Source: Coxiellaceae bacterium
GTDB taxonomy: Bacteria; Pseudomonadota; Gammaproteobacteria; GCA-013414725
DNA length: 5,900 bases
Direction: 5' to 3'
NCBI GenBank assembly: GCA_013414725.1
Contig: CP058706.1
Location: 2,166,236 to 2,172,135 of the forward strand
A program made the translations under genes and the position numbers. This document shows positions 5,320 through 5,900 of this stretch, one piece after another. Position 1 is the first letter of the stretch, and every line of letters begins with the position of its first letter. Below the pieces are notes generated by a model, which saw nothing but the letters and a program-made list of their open reading frames with translations, had not been told where the DNA came from and did not search any database.

Positions 5320-5900
5320 TCAATCAACACTTAGCAAGGAACGCAATTTTTCATAATCCACTTTAGAATTATGACGTCGATCTAGTGGAATCTTAGTTAC
5401 TCTGATTATACGTGAAATTCCCGATATTACTGGTAATGATACCGCTTGTTTAGCTTCATATACTAAAACAGGTTGTTTATTTAAAATGACTAATGCTGCG
5501 TTATGTATGCCAGGTATTGAGCGGGCCTGCACTTCGACTGCAAATGGATAAATACCATTAATTCTCATATCCCAACGTCCCAACAGCCATAATCTGCCAA
5601 ACTGATCTAAATAACCGGCATCACCTGTACGGTGCCAAATTGCTCCCGTATCATCTTTAATTTTTCGCCCCACATTGTCAGCAGGATTTAAATAAGTAAC
5701 CAACACATGATCTCCTTTGACCCAAATTTCATCCTCAACCAATTTTAAATCAATACTAGAAATAGGCCTGCCCACTAACAATCCACACCCTGAAAACATC
5801 TTTTCATAATCAGCCGATGTAATTTCATTTACCTCAATCTCAGCAATCGGTTCTGCCTCACTCGAACCATAGACAATCGTTATTTTTGTTTGCGGAAAAA
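5320..5900 (-). CDS. AMP-dependent synthetase/ligase family protein, C-terminal 192 residues, cut by the right window edge
   Basis: Member of the acyl-adenylate-forming (ANL) superfamily, which activates a carboxylic acid with ATP as an acyl-AMP and often passes it to CoA or another acceptor. Seen in order: ITIVYGSSEAEPIAEI near the edge, the YGxxEA nucleotide-binding motif; a hydrophobic ELVG-like stretch (GCGLLVGRPI); TGDAGYLDQFGRLWLLGR, the TGD and hinge motifs; GIYPFAVE; and PLDRRHNSKVDYEKL, where the lysine is the likely catalytic lysine of the C-terminal lobe. The ending is like OleC-type and related fatty-acid ligases, so a long-chain acyl substrate is plausible but not shown. The frame is intact from the edge to TGA at 5320-5322, so the start and most of the N-terminal lobe are missing. 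An internal ATG at 5799 is not the start. Convergent with the effector-like gene and with no obvious functional tie to it. Confidence 0.85.
   Translation of the reverse strand, partial: FPQTKITIVYGSSEAEPIAEIEVNEITSADYEKMFSGCGLLVGRPISSIDLKLVEDEIWVKGDHVLVTYLNPADNVGRKIKDDTGAIWHRTGDAGYLDQFGRLWLLGRWDMRINGIYPFAVEVQARSIPGIHNAALVILNKQPVLVYEAKQAVSLPVISGISRIIRVTKIPLDRRHNSKVDYEKLRSLLSVD

Overview
The window is low-GC bacterial DNA with three loci. A thrS gene runs leftward off the left edge (1-714). A very large, frame-disrupted multidomain gene lies on the plus strand (935-5244). The end of an acyl-AMP/CoA-ligase-family gene runs leftward from beyond the right edge (5320-5900). thrS and the large gene are divergent across a 220-bp spacer; the large gene and the ligase gene converge on a 75-bp spacer that holds a hairpin-capable inverted repeat. 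The N-terminus of ThrS is of ordinary gammaproteobacterial type. Leucine-rich repeats, ankyrin repeats and SH2 domains in one open frame are the signature of a host-associated gammaproteobacterium that delivers eukaryote-like effectors. Legionella or another member of the Legionellales is my best guess, by inference and not by database match.

The central locus is the notable one. It appears as a string of short ORFs in shifting frames, but these join into one continuous protein of about 1,441 residues if about 16 missing bases are restored at about 14 places, nearly all of them A or T runs. In order, the composite holds: 28-residue ribonuclease-inhibitor-type leucine-rich repeats; two to three ankyrin repeats; a helical, Gln/Asn-rich linker; a first SH2 domain hidden across several frameshifts; a charged helical linker; a second SH2 domain that is fully in frame; another helical linker; a large unrecognised helical region; and a coiled-coil tail ending in an acidic segment like the E-block of Dot/Icm substrates. 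Both SH2 domains keep the phosphotyrosine-pocket arginine (FLFRK) and a histidine at the position expected for strand D.

The composite frame has no in-frame nonsense codon, and every lesion can be read as loss of one or two bases. That is unusual for an old pseudogene and raises the possibility of homopolymer errors in the assembly. Against this, the roughly 1.3 kb of flanking coding sequence is clean and the lesions cluster between 1306 and 2833, so recent decay remains possible.

Functionally, thrS is translation housekeeping and the ligase gene belongs to lipid or small-acid activation. Nothing ties either to the central gene, which looks like an autonomous effector locus placed between them.
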